A stretch of DNA of 64,000 bases from CBDDBU01 sp965226045 (GCA_965226045.1 CBDDBU010000028.1:496001-560000), one strand, 5' to 3'; shown: positions 52,402 through 61,251, numbered from the stretch's first letter. Numbers and translations are program-made. Notes: generated by a model from the sequence alone, not told the origin.

Positions 52402-53252
52402 GGGCGGAGATGAAACCAGTCGTGTACGCGGACGGCGAATGGCTGTCGGGTGACGCAAAGCTCACCGGGCCGATGAACCATGCGTTCTGGAAGGCCTCGG
52501 CGGTGTTCGATGGCGGCCGCTCGCTCGGCGGTTTGGCGCCTGATCTCGATCTTCACTGTGCCCGCGCGGTCGCATCGGCCCGGGCGATCCGGCTCAAACC
52601 GCCGCTTACCGGCCCCGAGATCCACGAGATTTGCGTCGAGGCGATCGCCCGCTTCCCGCCCGATGCCGAGCTCTATGTCAGACCGATGTTCTACGCCGCC
52701 GAAGGGTCGGTGGCGCCGGACCCCGACAGCACCCGATTCACCCTCGCGGCGTACGAGGCGGCCCTGCCGCGGCAGGGCTTCAGCGCCTGCTTGTCATCGA
52801 AGCGGCGACCGGCCCGCGACATGGCGCCCACCGACGCCAAGGCGATTTGCCTCTATCCCAACTCCTACCTCGCGATCATGGAAGCTCAGGACCGCGGTTT
52901 CGACAACGCGGTGGTGCTGGATTGCAACGGCAACGTGGCCGAGTTCACGAACGCCAATCTGTGGATTGGCAAGGATGGTGTGGCGATGACGCCGGCCATC
53001 AACGGCACCTTCCTCAACGGCATCACCCGCCAGCGCGTGATCGCGTTGCTGCGGGCCGATGGGATCAAGGTGATCGAGAAGGCGATCACCTTCGCCGAGG
53101 TGTTGGCCGCCGATGAGGTGTTCAATACCGGCAACTTCGCGAAGCTCACGCCGGTGACGCGGTTGGAGGATCGGGAGCTACAGCCGGGCCCGATCTACCA
53201 GCGCGCACGCGAACTCTATTTCGAATACGCCAAGGGGTTCAGGGTCCTCTAG
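52398..53252 (+). CDS. Class IV (branched-chain-type) aminotransferase
   Basis: A 284-residue PLP enzyme of fold type IV (BCAT / D-amino-acid transaminase / ADC lyase). It has GPMNHAFWKASAVFDGG, LYVRPMFYAAEGS, the PLP Lys in AKAICLYPNSYLA and the cofactor-phosphate loop NGTFLNGITRQRVIAL; a conserved Glu lies in NGNVAEFTNANL. It transfers amino groups between an amino acid and a keto acid; the precise substrate is unknown. The start ATG 52398 overlaps the amidohydrolase stop; ATG 52410, behind GGGCGGAG, is an alternative. Confidence 0.88.
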   Translation: MRAEMKPVVYADGEWLSGDAKLTGPMNHAFWKASAVFDGGRSLGGLAPDLDLHCARAVASARAIRLKPPLTGPEIHEICVEAIARFPPDAELYVRPMFYAAEGSVAPDPDSTRFTLAAYEAALPRQGFSACLSSKRRPARDMAPTDAKAICLYPNSYLAIMEAQDRGFDNAVVLDCNGNVAEFTNANLWIGKDGVAMTPAINGTFLNGITRQRVIALLRADGIKVIEKAITFAEVLAADEVFNTGNFAKLTPVTRLEDRELQPGPIYQRARELYFEYAKGFRVL

Positions 53253-53286
53253 CACGGCCGACCTCGCCGCCCCATCGACCGCGGCT

Positions 53287-53591
53287 TCAGTCAGGATCGC
53301 GACGCTCACCGCCCAGATACTCGCGGATCTTGCGTTCCTCCCACTCCTTGCCGAAATAATCGACCCAGTGCATGACGCTGTTGCCATGCGCGGCCACGCC
53401 GATGCCCCAGCCGAGCGCGGGCCAAAAGGCCCAGTACCCGCCCGAGGCGAACAGATTGACCAAGTGCAGAAGCGCATTGACGGCGAGGTAAATGCCCAGG
53501 TGCGTGTAGAAGCCCTTGAGTTTCTGAACGTAGTCTCGCGCCTCCTCGCGGCGCTGCCGATCAACGTCGAGCTCCGTTCTTCTTCAGACAC
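53287..53591 (-). pseudogene. 2TM-domain membrane protein, frameshifted near its start
   Basis: A GTG at 53591 begins MSEEER; the family sequence then continues in another frame with ELDVDRQRREEARDYVQKL and KGFYTHLGIYLAVNALLHLV (helix 1), GYWAFWPALGWGIGVAAHG (helix 2), and YFGKEWEERKIREYL, ending at TGA 53289-53287. No start codon exists in the second frame. The pattern (A-R-x-Y-V-x-x-L-K-G-F-Y-x-H) is that of small 2TM proteins found on histidine kinases or alone. One base change near 53572 would restore it. Confidence 0.7.
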
Positions 53592-54699
53592 GCGCGATCT
53601 CCCCGGCGGGCGGCGGTGGCTGCCCCATGCTAGCACATCGGCGCGGTCGATCCCCGTGCGCCCGGCGCTCGCCGCCCAGCACGCCGCGCCGAGCCGCCCC
53701 CAAGTCTAGAAAATGGCCCCTAGAAGCAGGTCGTCGCGGCTTGCTCAGCGCCGGGGCGGGGCCGGCGGCCGGTGCGATCTCGGTCAGCTGCGTGATCGTC
53801 ATCATCGGCTCGAAATCGGCCGCCGCCTGCTCGGCGCTGGCGATCTCCTCGCGACTCAGCACGACGCGCAGCCGCTCCAGGAACGGCGCGGCGGCCTCAC
53901 GCTCGTCGGCCAGGGCCATTTGGAACCAGACGAACGATTTCACCGCGCTCCGCGCGATACCCTCGCCGCGGTAATACATGCGCCCGAGAAAGACCTGGGC
54001 GCGGGCGTGACCAGCCTCGGCGGCGTTGTGGAAGTGGCACGACGCGGCGTCGAGGTTCCGCTCGACGCCGCGGCCGCGATACTACAGCCGGCCGAGATCG
54101 AACTCGGCGCCGCTCGATCCGGCCGCCGCCGCGGTCGTGAACAGCTGGGCGGCGATCTCGACATCCCGCGGTACGCCGGTGCCGAAGTAGTACATGTAGG
54201 TGAGATCGCGATGCGCTTCCAGGTCGTCCTGGGCGCTCGCCTTGGCGTAGAGATCGACCGCGAGCGCCGGATCGGCGTCGACGCCGCGGCCGTCCTGGTA
54301 GAGCCGCCCCAGTTCGCGCTGAGCGATGGGGTCGCCCTGTTCGGCGGCCTTGGCGTACCACTCGGCGGCCACCCCCAAATCCTGAAGCACACCGCCACGG
54401 CCCTGGGCGTGGTACGCGCCGATCATCCGTTGCGCCGCCTCATGGCCCTGCTCGGCCACCTTGAGGAGCCAGACACTAGCGTGCTCGGGATCCTCTTCAC
54501 CGCAGTATGCGCCGTCGAGCAAATGGCCCATCCAGTATTGGGCCTCCACATCGCCTGCTCGAACCAAAGGATCATAGGCGCGGTAGGCGGTCCCATAGTC
54601 CTCCGCCTCGAATGCGCGGCCCGCCGTCGCGAGGTCGGCGCGCGCATCCGCGATCATCAACAACATCAGGAGGGCCGGTACGAACAAACGCACAACCAT
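53584..54699 (-). pseudogene. Secreted Sel1-repeat protein with an in-frame amber codon
   Basis: From ATG 54699: signal peptide (VVRLFVPALLMLLMIADARA), then a linker and at least five Sel1 repeats (AQYWMGHLLDGAYCG, AQRMIGAYHAQGRGG, AQRELGRLYQDGRGV, AHRDLTYMYYFGTGV, AEFDLGRL). TAG at 54084-54082 comes where Sel1 repeats have Tyr. The same frame then continues YRGRGVERNLDAASC, AQVFLGRMYYRGEGI and a Pro-rich tail to 53584. Apart from this amber codon the gene is intact. Sel1 proteins are periplasmic or exported scaffold proteins, often host- or stress-related. Its 3' end overlaps the 2TM gene start. Confidence 0.8.
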
Positions 54700-54865
54700 G
54701 CAAACCTCAACCTTCCGCCACCTGGGCAGCGGTACGGCCCCCGACGGCATGAGTCTAACCCACTTCAAATCTGATAATGAAAGGCCCCCCCGGCAGAGGT
54801 GGCGGGCCGGCCGAACCGCCTTGTCATTGAGTCGACCACGGCGCGATCAAATGCTAAGAGTCGAA

Positions 54866-54893
54866 CGCGCCGCCGGTTCACGCTGGCGGCGCG
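54866..54893. terminator. 9-bp GC hairpin upstream of speD
   Basis: CGCGCCGCC (54866-54874), a 10-base loop and GGCGGCGCG (54885-54893), then GTTTGTTGT. It lies 83 bp before the speD start in the direction of transcription. The weak T-rich tail makes it a possible terminator or leader attenuator for the spermidine genes. Confidence 0.4.
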
Positions 54894-54976
54894 GTTTGTT
54901 GTGGCCGGCGGCGACCAAACGGCGGTGGCGCGAGCAGCGGCCGGCCGGGGTCGGACACCGTTGAAAAGGACGGACC

Positions 54977-55489
54977 ATGGCTCATTCTGATGTCGTCAGC
55001 CGATTGTCTGATGTCTTCACCCCATTGGCGAGCGATCGCGCGGCGGGGCCAAGCTTGGTCATGGCGCCATCGAGCGCGCTCTCGCGGATCTGCGACGATG
55101 CGGCGGCATCGGAGCGCCGCGATTACTTCATCGTGCGGGATGGAATCGAGTACGCGGGCACCAATCTCATCGTCGATCTGATCGGCGCCAGCGGCATCGA
55201 GGATTGCGACCTGATCGACGCGACGCTGCGGCGGTGCGCGGCGGCGGCCGGGGCGGCGCTCCTACATCTACATTTGCACCGTTTCACGCCCAACGGTGGC
55301 GTCTCCGGCGTCGCGATACTCGCCGAATCCCACATCAGTTTCCACAGCTGGCCCGAACGCGGCTATGCCGCTCTTGATATATTCATGTGCGGCGCCGCCG
55401 ACCCGCACCGCGCTATCCCGGTGCTCGAGCTCGCCTTCCAACCGCATCGGGTCGAGATCGTGGAGCACTTGCGTGGCCGCGGGGTATGA
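54977..55489 (+). CDS. speD: S-adenosylmethionine decarboxylase proenzyme
   Basis: A 170-residue prokaryotic-type AdoMetDC. The autocleavage site is Glu117-Ser118 in AILAESHISFHSWPE; Ser118 becomes the pyruvoyl cofactor. The later DIFMCGAADP holds the catalytic Cys. A long N-terminal extension (about 45 residues) precedes the core. It makes decarboxylated SAM, the aminopropyl donor for spermidine. ATG 54977 follows AAAAGGACGG; the stop overlaps speE by four bases, so the two enzymes are made together. Confidence 0.95.
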   Translation: MAHSDVVSRLSDVFTPLASDRAAGPSLVMAPSSALSRICDDAAASERRDYFIVRDGIEYAGTNLIVDLIGASGIEDCDLIDATLRRCAAAAGAALLHLHLHRFTPNGGVSGVAILAESHISFHSWPERGYAALDIFMCGAADPHRAIPVLELAFQPHRVEIVEHLRGRGV

Positions 55490-56349
55490 CCCGGTGGATC
55501 GAGGAGGTGCTGCACGGCGATTTCCGCGTCAAGCTCGAGGCGGCGGCGATCCTGTACGAGGGTAAGAGCGCCCATCAGCGCATCGTCGTGTTCGACAATC
55601 GAACCTTCGGGCGGACCCTGGCGCTCGATGACATCGTGCAGACCACCGAAGCCGATGAGTTCATTTATCACGAGATGCTCGTCCATGTGCCGGTGCTCGC
55701 CCATGGCGCGGTGCGATCGGTCCTGATCGTCGGTGGCGGCGATGGCGGCGCCCTTGAGGAACTGCTGAAACACCAGGCCATCGACCGCGTCGCGATGGTC
55801 GAGATCGACGCGGCGGTGGTCGAGGTGAGCCAGCGTTGGCTGAGCTCGATCTGTGGCGAGGCCTTCGCCGACCCGCGGCTCGAATTGGTGATTGGCGACG
55901 GCGTCGAGTTCGTGGCCAATCGAGACGAGACCTTCGACCTGATCATCGTTGACTCAACCGACCCGGTGGGGCCGGGTACGGCGCTGTTCACGGGCGCCTT
56001 CTACGAAAGTTGCAAGCGCCGGCTGCGACCGGGCGGCGTCCTGGTGACCCAGAGCGGGGTGCCATTCCTGCAGGGCGAGGGGCTCACCCACACCGCCGCC
56101 CTGCTCAAGCCGATTTTCGCCGACGTCGCCTGCTATCTGACCACCGTACCCACCTATACCGGCGGGGTGATGGCGCTCGGTTGGGCGAGCGACGATACCA
56201 CGTTGAGCGCGCTCTCCGTGACGACACTTGCGGCGCGCTACCGAACGGCCGGCATCGAGACGCGGCAGTACCGCCCCGAGGTGCACATGGCCGCTTTCGT
56301 GCTTCCCCCCTACCTCCGCACGCTATTGGACCGCCCGCCGTTGGCTTAG
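55486..56349 (+). CDS. speE: Spermidine synthase
   Basis: A 287-residue aminopropyltransferase. Motifs: DEFIYHEMLVHVPV (substrate), VLIVGGGDGGALEELLKH (decarboxylated-SAM site), VEIDAAVVEVS, and the catalytic-loop Asp in DSTDPVGPGTALF. It transfers the aminopropyl group from decarboxylated SAM to putrescine. It forms a two-gene operon with speD (ATGA overlap). The length matches typical SpeE. Confidence 0.95.
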   Translation: MTRWIEEVLHGDFRVKLEAAAILYEGKSAHQRIVVFDNRTFGRTLALDDIVQTTEADEFIYHEMLVHVPVLAHGAVRSVLIVGGGDGGALEELLKHQAIDRVAMVEIDAAVVEVSQRWLSSICGEAFADPRLELVIGDGVEFVANRDETFDLIIVDSTDPVGPGTALFTGAFYESCKRRLRPGGVLVTQSGVPFLQGEGLTHTAALLKPIFADVACYLTTVPTYTGGVMALGWASDDTTLSALSVTTLAARYRTAGIETRQYRPEVHMAAFVLPPYLRTLLDRPPLA

Positions 56350-56357
56350 TCTTCTCG

Positions 56358-56372
56358 CGCCGCTTTGCGGCG
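56358..56372 (+). terminator. Short hairpin after speE
   Basis: CGCCGC, loop TTT, GCGGCG, followed by GGGCTTCTCCT, eight bases after the speE stop. The stem is only 6 bp and the T-content modest, so it is a weak terminator candidate. Confidence 0.4.
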
Positions 56373-56429
56373 GGGCTTCTCCTATGGCCTCGCGAAGGAC
56401 TATTGTCGGGGGCTGGCGTAGAGTGATGC

Positions 56430-57038
56430 GTGGCGCATGAGGACCCACAGCGGCGACTGGCGGCGATCCTGGCCGCCGATGTCGTCGCCTATAGCCGTCT
56501 CGTCGAGCTGGAAGAGGAGGGCACGGTCGCGCGCCTGAGAGCGATGCGAAAGGGCCTCATCGCCAAGCACCATGGCCGCATCGTCAAGACGACCGGCGAT
56601 GGCATCCTGGTGGAGTTCGGCAGCGTCGTCGGTGCGCTGCGCCAGGCCGTGGAACTCCAGCGCGCGATCACCGAGCACAATGTTGGCGTGATTGAGGCCC
56701 GACGCATCGAGTTCCGCAGCGGCATCCATCTCGGCGACATCATCGTCGAGGACGGCGACATCTTCGGTGACGGCGTCAATGTCGCGGCGCGTCTCGAAAC
56801 GATGGCGCCGATCGCAGGCATCTGTATCTCCTACTCGGTGCGCGATCAGGTCCGCGACAATGTCGATGTCGGGTTCGAGGCGGGCGAGGACACGGCCGCC
56901 AAAACCGTGGCTCGGCAAGTGTTAGACGGACAGCCAAGTTTCTCGACCGAAGAGGACCTGACGACGCTGCACTACAAGCACGACGATGATCGCGAGCACC
57001 ACCGCGAGGGCTTATTGAAGGCGGGTATGCCCGCGTAG
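56430..57038 (+). CDS. Class III adenylate/guanylate cyclase domain protein (truncated form)
   Basis: A 202-residue protein that is essentially one class III nucleotidyl-cyclase domain. It has RRLAAILAADVVAYSRLVE (first metal Asp), KTTGDGILVEFGSVVGAL (second metal Asp and dimer loop) and GIHLGDIIVEDGDIFGDGVNVAARLE. After about residue 155 similarity fades: the usual C-terminal TPR or ATPase region of alphaproteobacterial relatives is absent and replaced by a short acidic/His tail. It may be a truncated gene. GTG 56430 is the start. The product could supply cAMP for the cyclic-nucleotide-binding proteins nearby (48.9 kb, 60.1 kb). Confidence 0.8.
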   Translation: MAHEDPQRRLAAILAADVVAYSRLVELEEEGTVARLRAMRKGLIAKHHGRIVKTTGDGILVEFGSVVGALRQAVELQRAITEHNVGVIEARRIEFRSGIHLGDIIVEDGDIFGDGVNVAARLETMAPIAGICISYSVRDQVRDNVDVGFEAGEDTAAKTVARQVLDGQPSFSTEEDLTTLHYKHDDDREHHREGLLKAGMPA

Positions 57039-57053
57039 TCGTTGCGGTAAGCC

Positions 57054-57359
57054 TCACCCCCGCTTGAGTTTGTCGCGTATCATCCGCCGGCGTGTCAGCT
57101 TGGTGCGCGCGGCTTCAGGAAAATCAGGCAGCCCGATCACGTCCTTGTCGATGAGTATATCGATGAGGTAGTCGAGGACACGCAGCATGTTGGAGTCGCT
57201 CGTGGCGAGGTGGGTGCGAAAGGCCTCTTCCGGGTCGCCTTCGGTGATAAAGTCGAGAAACTCGGGGTGTTCGAGGGACACCACCTCGGTGGCCTCGCCG
57301 TGCGCAGCGCCGTAAACGGCGACGATGTCGCCGCTGGTGTTTCGTCGGGCATAGAGCAT
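57054..57359 (-). CDS. Hypothetical protein
   Basis: A 101-residue soluble protein from ATG 57359, with a GGAG site eight bases upstream. It begins LYARRNTSGDIVAVYGAA, then EVVSLEHPEFLDFITEGD, a helical LRVLDYLIDILIDKDVIG, and ends PEAARTKLTRRRMIRDKL. The fold looks like a small alpha/beta tryptophan-tailed or phage-type accessory protein, but I cannot assign it. It converges with the cyclase gene (15-bp gap). Confidence 0.65.
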   Translation of the reverse strand: MLYARRNTSGDIVAVYGAAHGEATEVVSLEHPEFLDFITEGDPEEAFRTHLATSDSNMLRVLDYLIDILIDKDVIGLPDFPEAARTKLTRRRMIRDKLKRG

Positions 57360-57558
57360 GATATTTCTCCGTCGTGGTGCCATGACGCATCGGTGACCCT
57401 TGGTAGACCGCCTCACGGTCCGCCGACAACCCCTCGCCGGGATGCCGGCAACGGGCTGGTCGTCTCTTACATGATTTCGCGGCATGGACCGACCTCGCCA
57501 ACGCTGATACGATCGAGACAATGGCCAGGGAGGACGCGATGAGGCCAGGAAGGACGCG

Positions 57559-58956
57559 ATGACGGCGCTGCTGTTCGCGGGTTTGGCTGGCGGTGAGGTG
57601 GGTATCGAGGCCGGGGCCGCTGCGGCGTTTACTGCCGGTTTGCGCGGCCCCGCGCTGTCGCCCGGACAACCCGAGTACGAGGCCGCGCGCGAGCTCTACA
57701 ACGGCATGTTCGACCGGCGACCGGCGCTGATCGTGCGGTGCACCGGGGTGAGCGACGTCATGCGCGCGGTAAACTTCGCCCGCGATCATCGGGTGCTGCT
57801 CTCGGTGCGCGGTGGCGGCCACAACGTCGCTGGTTATGCGCTCTGCGACGGCGGGCTGACGATCGACCTTTCGCATATGCGCTCGGTCGTGGTCGATCCG
57901 GTGGCGCGCATCGCACGCGTGGAGGGCGGCGCGACCTGGCTTGAGTTCGATGCCGAGACCCAAGCCTTCGGGCTCGCCACCACCGGCGGACTGGTCTCGA
58001 CCACCGGGGTCGCCGGGCTCACCCTGGGCGGCGGCATCGGCTGGCTGACGCGTGCCCACGGCCTCAGCTGCGACAACCTGATCGCGGTCGATATCGTCAC
58101 CGGAACGGGGGAGTTCCTACACGCGAGCGAGGACGAGAACGCCGAGCTGCTGTGGGGCGTGCGCGGTGGCGGCGGCAACTTCGGCGTCGTCACCAACCTC
58201 GTCTTCCGCCTGCATCCGGTCGGACCGATCCATGGCGGCTTGGTGGTGCATCCGTTCGCGACCGCCGGCGCCCTCTTCCGCTTCTACCGCGACCACTACG
58301 ACGCGGCGCCGCCGGAACTCGGGCTCGACGCGGCGCTGGGGATTTCGCCCGACGACGGCAACCCGTTCGCCGCCTTCATCCTCGTCTACAACGGGCCGGC
58401 CGAGGACGGCGAGCGGGCCTGCAAGCCGTTCCGCGAATTCGGCACGCCCCTCATGGACACCTGCGGCCCGACCACGTACGCCGCCGTGCAGACGCAGTTC
58501 GACGCGACCGTCCCGAGCGGCATCCCGAACTACTGGAAATCGGCCTTCCTCGAGGAACTCGCGGACGGGGCGATCGACGCCATGATCGAGCATTTCGAGC
58601 GGGCGCCAACCTGCCATGCCCAGATGCTCATCGAGGGCGTGGGCGGGGCGATGAACCGGATCGCCCGCGACGCCACCGCGTTCGACCACCGCGAGGCCAA
58701 GTTCAACTTCCTCACCGTCGCGGCGTGGGAGGACCGGGCCCGGGACGAGGAGAATATCAGCTGGGCGCGCGGCGCGTGGGGAGCGGTGAGCAAATACGCC
58801 AGCGGCGTCTACGCCAACTATCTCGACGAGGGACAGGACAAGATCGAGCAGGCCTTCGGCCCGGGCAAGTACGAGCGCCTGGTCAGGCTCAAGGACCGCT
58901 ACGACCCGATGAACCTCCTGCGCCTCAACCAGAACATCAAGCCCAGTCCCTCCTGA
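57559..58956 (+). CDS. FAD-linked oxidoreductase (berberine-bridge/BBE family)
   Basis: A 465-residue PCMH-type flavoprotein. The FAD-binding region has VRGGGHNVAGYALCDGG (His for covalent FAD), SVVVDPVARIARVEGGATW and the LTLGGGIGWLTRAHGLSCDNL loop. The C-terminal BBE segment reads ASGVYANYLDEGQDKIEQAF, FGPGKYERLVRLKDRYDP and NLLRLNQNI. These enzymes oxidise sugars, alcohols or aromatics with O2. ATG 57559 is behind GGAAGGAC. The gene stands alone between two divergently decaying loci. Substrate unknown. Confidence 0.9.
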   Translation: MTALLFAGLAGGEVGIEAGAAAAFTAGLRGPALSPGQPEYEAARELYNGMFDRRPALIVRCTGVSDVMRAVNFARDHRVLLSVRGGGHNVAGYALCDGGLTIDLSHMRSVVVDPVARIARVEGGATWLEFDAETQAFGLATTGGLVSTTGVAGLTLGGGIGWLTRAHGLSCDNLIAVDIVTGTGEFLHASEDENAELLWGVRGGGGNFGVVTNLVFRLHPVGPIHGGLVVHPFATAGALFRFYRDHYDAAPPELGLDAALGISPDDGNPFAAFILVYNGPAEDGERACKPFREFGTPLMDTCGPTTYAAVQTQFDATVPSGIPNYWKSAFLEELADGAIDAMIEHFERAPTCHAQMLIEGVGGAMNRIARDATAFDHREAKFNFLTVAAWEDRARDEENISWARGAWGAVSKYASGVYANYLDEGQDKIEQAFGPGKYERLVRLKDRYDPMNLLRLNQNIKPSPS

Positions 58957-58995
58957 GCGCCTTCCTTTCCCCGCACGTGACCGGAAGGGCAAGCC

Positions 58996-59411
58996 ATGAA
59001 GCCAGTTTCGATGTCACCCGCCGTTCGACGCTTTTGGGTCGAGTTTCTTCGCCACGTCGACGATCCGGCGGACGCCGAAGCGCTCCTCTATGACGCGGAC
59101 AGCAGGGTCGGTGATACCAAGGCCTCCGCCGATGAAGGGGCGGCGCTGTTCGTCTCGGGCCGCAAGACTTCCACCTCCTCGCTGCTGTAGGAGTACGAAA
59201 CAACGGGACGGCAGCCGCCCGAGAAAGGCGAGCTCAGCATCCTGGTCGACGGCGACGGGGAGCCGGTCTGCATTTATGAAACCATTTGGGCTCACGTCCA
59301 GCCATTCAGCCACATGGACGAACAATTCGCGTTGACTATGGGGAATGGGACGGCACGCTTGAGACCTGGCGAAAGGAGTGCTGGGCGTATTACTCCAGCC
59401 CGCAGTTGTAG
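58996..59411 (+). pseudogene. ASCH-domain protein with amber codon and frameshift
   Basis: Reads RFWVEFLRHVDDP, VGDTKASADEGAALFVSGRK and TSTSSLL, then TAG at 59188-59190, then EYETTGRQPPEKGELSILVD and PVCIYETIWAHVQPFSHMDEQFA. A frameshift near 59335 leads to YGEWDGTLETWRKECWAYY and the stop at 59409-59411. ASCH proteins have Trp where the amber codon lies (L-L-W-x-Y-E) and end with W-R-x-x-H/C-W-x-F/Y. They are PUA-like RNA-binding or RNA-modifying proteins of unclear role. Confidence 0.8.
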
Positions 59412-59781
59412 CGTCGCCACCAACCGCAAGGTTGACCAGCGCTCCCTCAACGGGTCGCCATCAGCACTCGTGTCAGCGGCCAACTCGGCCTCCTCAAGCC
59501 CCGAGCCGCAATCGACCAGGTCGAGGGGCGTCAGCGTGGTTGGCCGCCCACGGGCCCGCCCCGCATCGTCAAGTTCGATCATGAGGGTGGCAAGATCGGC
59601 GGCATAGAGGCGTCCCGCCTCCTCGATCACCTCGACCAACGCGAACACTTGGGCGCTGCCGGCGTGTTCTGGAAAGGCGCCGTCGCCGCCGCTAAAGGCG
59701 GCCCACCGCTGCAAGTCGATGTCGACCCAGCCCCCCCCCCTCGGGGGCCAGGCGATAGCACAAACTCTGGGGATGGGTCAT
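59292..59781 (-). pseudogene. Hypothetical protein, frameshifted at a G-run
   Basis: From ATG 59781 the frame reads MTHPQSLCYRLAPEGGG. After the run of nine or so G (59733-59742 on the plus strand as C) the sense frame is WVDIDLQRWAAFSGGDGA, FALVEVIEEAGRLYAADL, TLMIELDDAGRARGR, LTPLDLVDCGSGLEEAEL and LRLVATLQL. The frame stays open to 59292, but the last 30 codons overlap the ASCH remnant and look like read-through. I do not recognise the family. The mononucleotide run makes a sequencing error as likely as a true mutation. Confidence 0.5.
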
Positions 59782-60139
59782 GGCGGCCACAATACGGACA
59801 TCGGTGCACACCGCTGTGACCAGGATCACACGTACGCGCTTGAGGTGGGCAAAGTGGACGATGTCGGGCCGACGCTGCGTTGGGCGGGCTTCTGTCGCGT
59901 CCTCTACGGTGTGGCGTTCGCTATCGAGCCGACTGGGCGGCGGGTCGGGCGGGCCCGTGGGCGTCGCGCCAGGCCCGCCATGGGTTGCGGCGGTCGAGAC
60001 CCTCGGATACCGCGTTTATGACATGAACAGAGCCGCGCAAGCGCGGCCCCCACGACATCAAATCGCCCACCGGCCGCCGGCACTCTTGAGTTGCCGGCCC
60101 CTCGAGTTGCCGGCCCCTCGGGTTGCCGGCCCCTGGGGT
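59782..60139. other. Intergenic region with a 16-bp tandem repeat and a small hairpin
   Basis: No convincing gene. A 7-bp stem with a 2-base gap (GCCGCGC/GCGCGGC, 60032-60047) lies 93 bp past the crp-like gene and could be its terminator. The rest is GC-rich with open frames of shadow-like composition. Confidence 0.4.
60088..60135. repeat. Three 16-bp tandem repeats
   Basis: GAGTTGCCGGCCCCTC at 60088 and 60104, then GGGTTGCCGGCCCCTG at 60120, followed by a partial GGGTT. It lies just after the 3' end of the Crp/Fnr-type gene. No function is evident; it looks like a slippage repeat. Confidence 0.85.
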
Positions 60140-60820
60140 TCAGGCCGGCCCGGTGGCCAGGCGCTCAAGTTCGCCTTTGTTGCGGATCTCGATGCTGGAG
60201 CGCTTGCGCTCGACGACGCCGGCCCGCTCGAGCGCCGACAGGATGCGGCTCACGGTCTCGCGGTTGGTCCCTCTGAAGCTCGCGATCTCGGCCTGGGTCC
60301 GCTTCGGATAGATGTGCCGCGAACGATTGTCGACCGGGCTTAGCTTGGCCAGACGAAGCAGGCCCAAGCAGACCCGGCCTTTGGCGTCACGTGTGTAGAA
60401 TTCCTGGATGCGCTCATAGCCGCGACGAATCACCGCCGAATAGACATGCAGCACCCCGACCGCGAAGCCCGGGTAGCGTTGCGGCAGGCTCATGAACACG
60501 GCGTGAGGAATGGCCGCGACCAAACATTCCTCGATCGCGACGAATGCGTTGATATTGGGCTCGCGACCGAAGATGGCATCCTCGCCCATGAAGTCCCCCG
60601 ACGTCAGCAACGCGCACGTCACCTCATCGCCCGCGGCCGTGTGACTGACGGCCCGCACCATCCCCTCGGCGAGGATCAACACATCACCTTGGCGATCGTG
60701 TACGCCGATCACATGCTCGGCCAGCGCATAGTGGCGCCACCGACATTGCTGCTCGACGGTTTTGAGCACATTGTCGGGGAAGTGATCGGAAGATGGGGAC
60801 GGTCCGTAGGCCGGGGCCAC
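60140..60820 (-). CDS. Crp/Fnr-family transcriptional regulator
   Basis: A 226-residue cyclic-nucleotide-type regulator. The sensor domain has GDVLILAEGMVRAVSHTAAG and LTSGDFMGEDAIFGREP, then the long dimer helix (YSAVIRRGYERIQEFYTRD). The HTH recognition region is AEIASFRGTNRETVSRILSALE, with the E-x2-S-R of CRP. The sensor lacks the Fnr Cys cluster, so cAMP or another effector is more likely than O2. A perfect TGTGA-N5-TCACA palindrome lies 130 bp upstream. Its best-fit partner is the cyclase domain at 56.4 kb. Confidence 0.9.
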   Translation of the reverse strand: MAPAYGPSPSSDHFPDNVLKTVEQQCRWRHYALAEHVIGVHDRQGDVLILAEGMVRAVSHTAAGDEVTCALLTSGDFMGEDAIFGREPNINAFVAIEECLVAAIPHAVFMSLPQRYPGFAVGVLHVYSAVIRRGYERIQEFYTRDAKGRVCLGLLRLAKLSPVDNRSRHIYPKRTQAEIASFRGTNRETVSRILSALERAGVVERKRSSIEIRNKGELERLATGPA

Positions 60821-60947
60821 GCGCGCCCTCGCGGCCGCCCACCGTCGATTCTTGTGCGAGTCCCGCCACCTTGTTTTCCTCGCCCAATAACCACGGCCCT
60901 GCCTTAACGACAGTTAGATTGCAGCCGTAGCACGGAAGCGGGAGCAA

Positions 60948-61225
60948 TCATGTGACAATGTCACATTCGTGTGCGTTTGGGATGGCGGCGTACGGGTGGC
61001 TTGCGAAAACCATCGGGTTTAGCCGTAGGCGAGGCTCGTCATCCACCCACCCCTCGGGTAGCAGATCGAACAGGCGCCAGACCGGTGTGAACAGGTCGAG
61101 TGCGCGGTACCGATCGGCGCCGAACAAGGCTGAAGACCAAGTTCGGCCGCCACCAGCTCTTCGCCGCCACCGCGGAGCTCGGCCCCTGACCGCGACAAAC
61201 CCGAACGAGCAGCCCGCATCCGCAC
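60948..61225 (-). pseudogene. Remnant of an unidentified gene next to IS1182 copy 2
   Basis: From GTG 61225 the minus strand reads RSGAELRGGGEELVAAELGL. After a frameshift near 61128 it reads LFGADRYRALDLFTPVWRLF, DLLPEGWVDDEPRLRLNPMVF and ASHPYAAIPNAHECDIVT, followed by TGA at 60950-60948. The second part is clearly protein-like (W-R-L-F-D-L-L-P, L-N-P-M-V-F-x-S-H-P-Y), but I cannot name the family. It lies just beyond the left end of IS1182 copy 2. Its last codons contain the 17-bp palindrome. Confidence 0.5.
60950..60966. promoter_or_regulatory. CRP-like 17-bp palindrome
   Basis: ATGTGACA-A-TGTCACAT is a perfect inverted repeat with CRP-type half sites TGTGA and TCACA (spacing five, not six). 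It lies 130 bp upstream of the Crp/Fnr-family gene, inside the end of a decayed coding frame. Autoregulation is plausible; overlap with codons is the caveat. Confidence 0.55.
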
Positions 61226-61251
61226 CCCTGAGGAGGTCCGAGACGCTCTAG

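Noticed and set aside
59719..60021. Plus-strand frame with acetyltransferase-like phrases (LGYRVYDMN in an adjacent frame)
   Set aside because: No continuous domain in any frame and no ribosome site; resemblance is too short to call.
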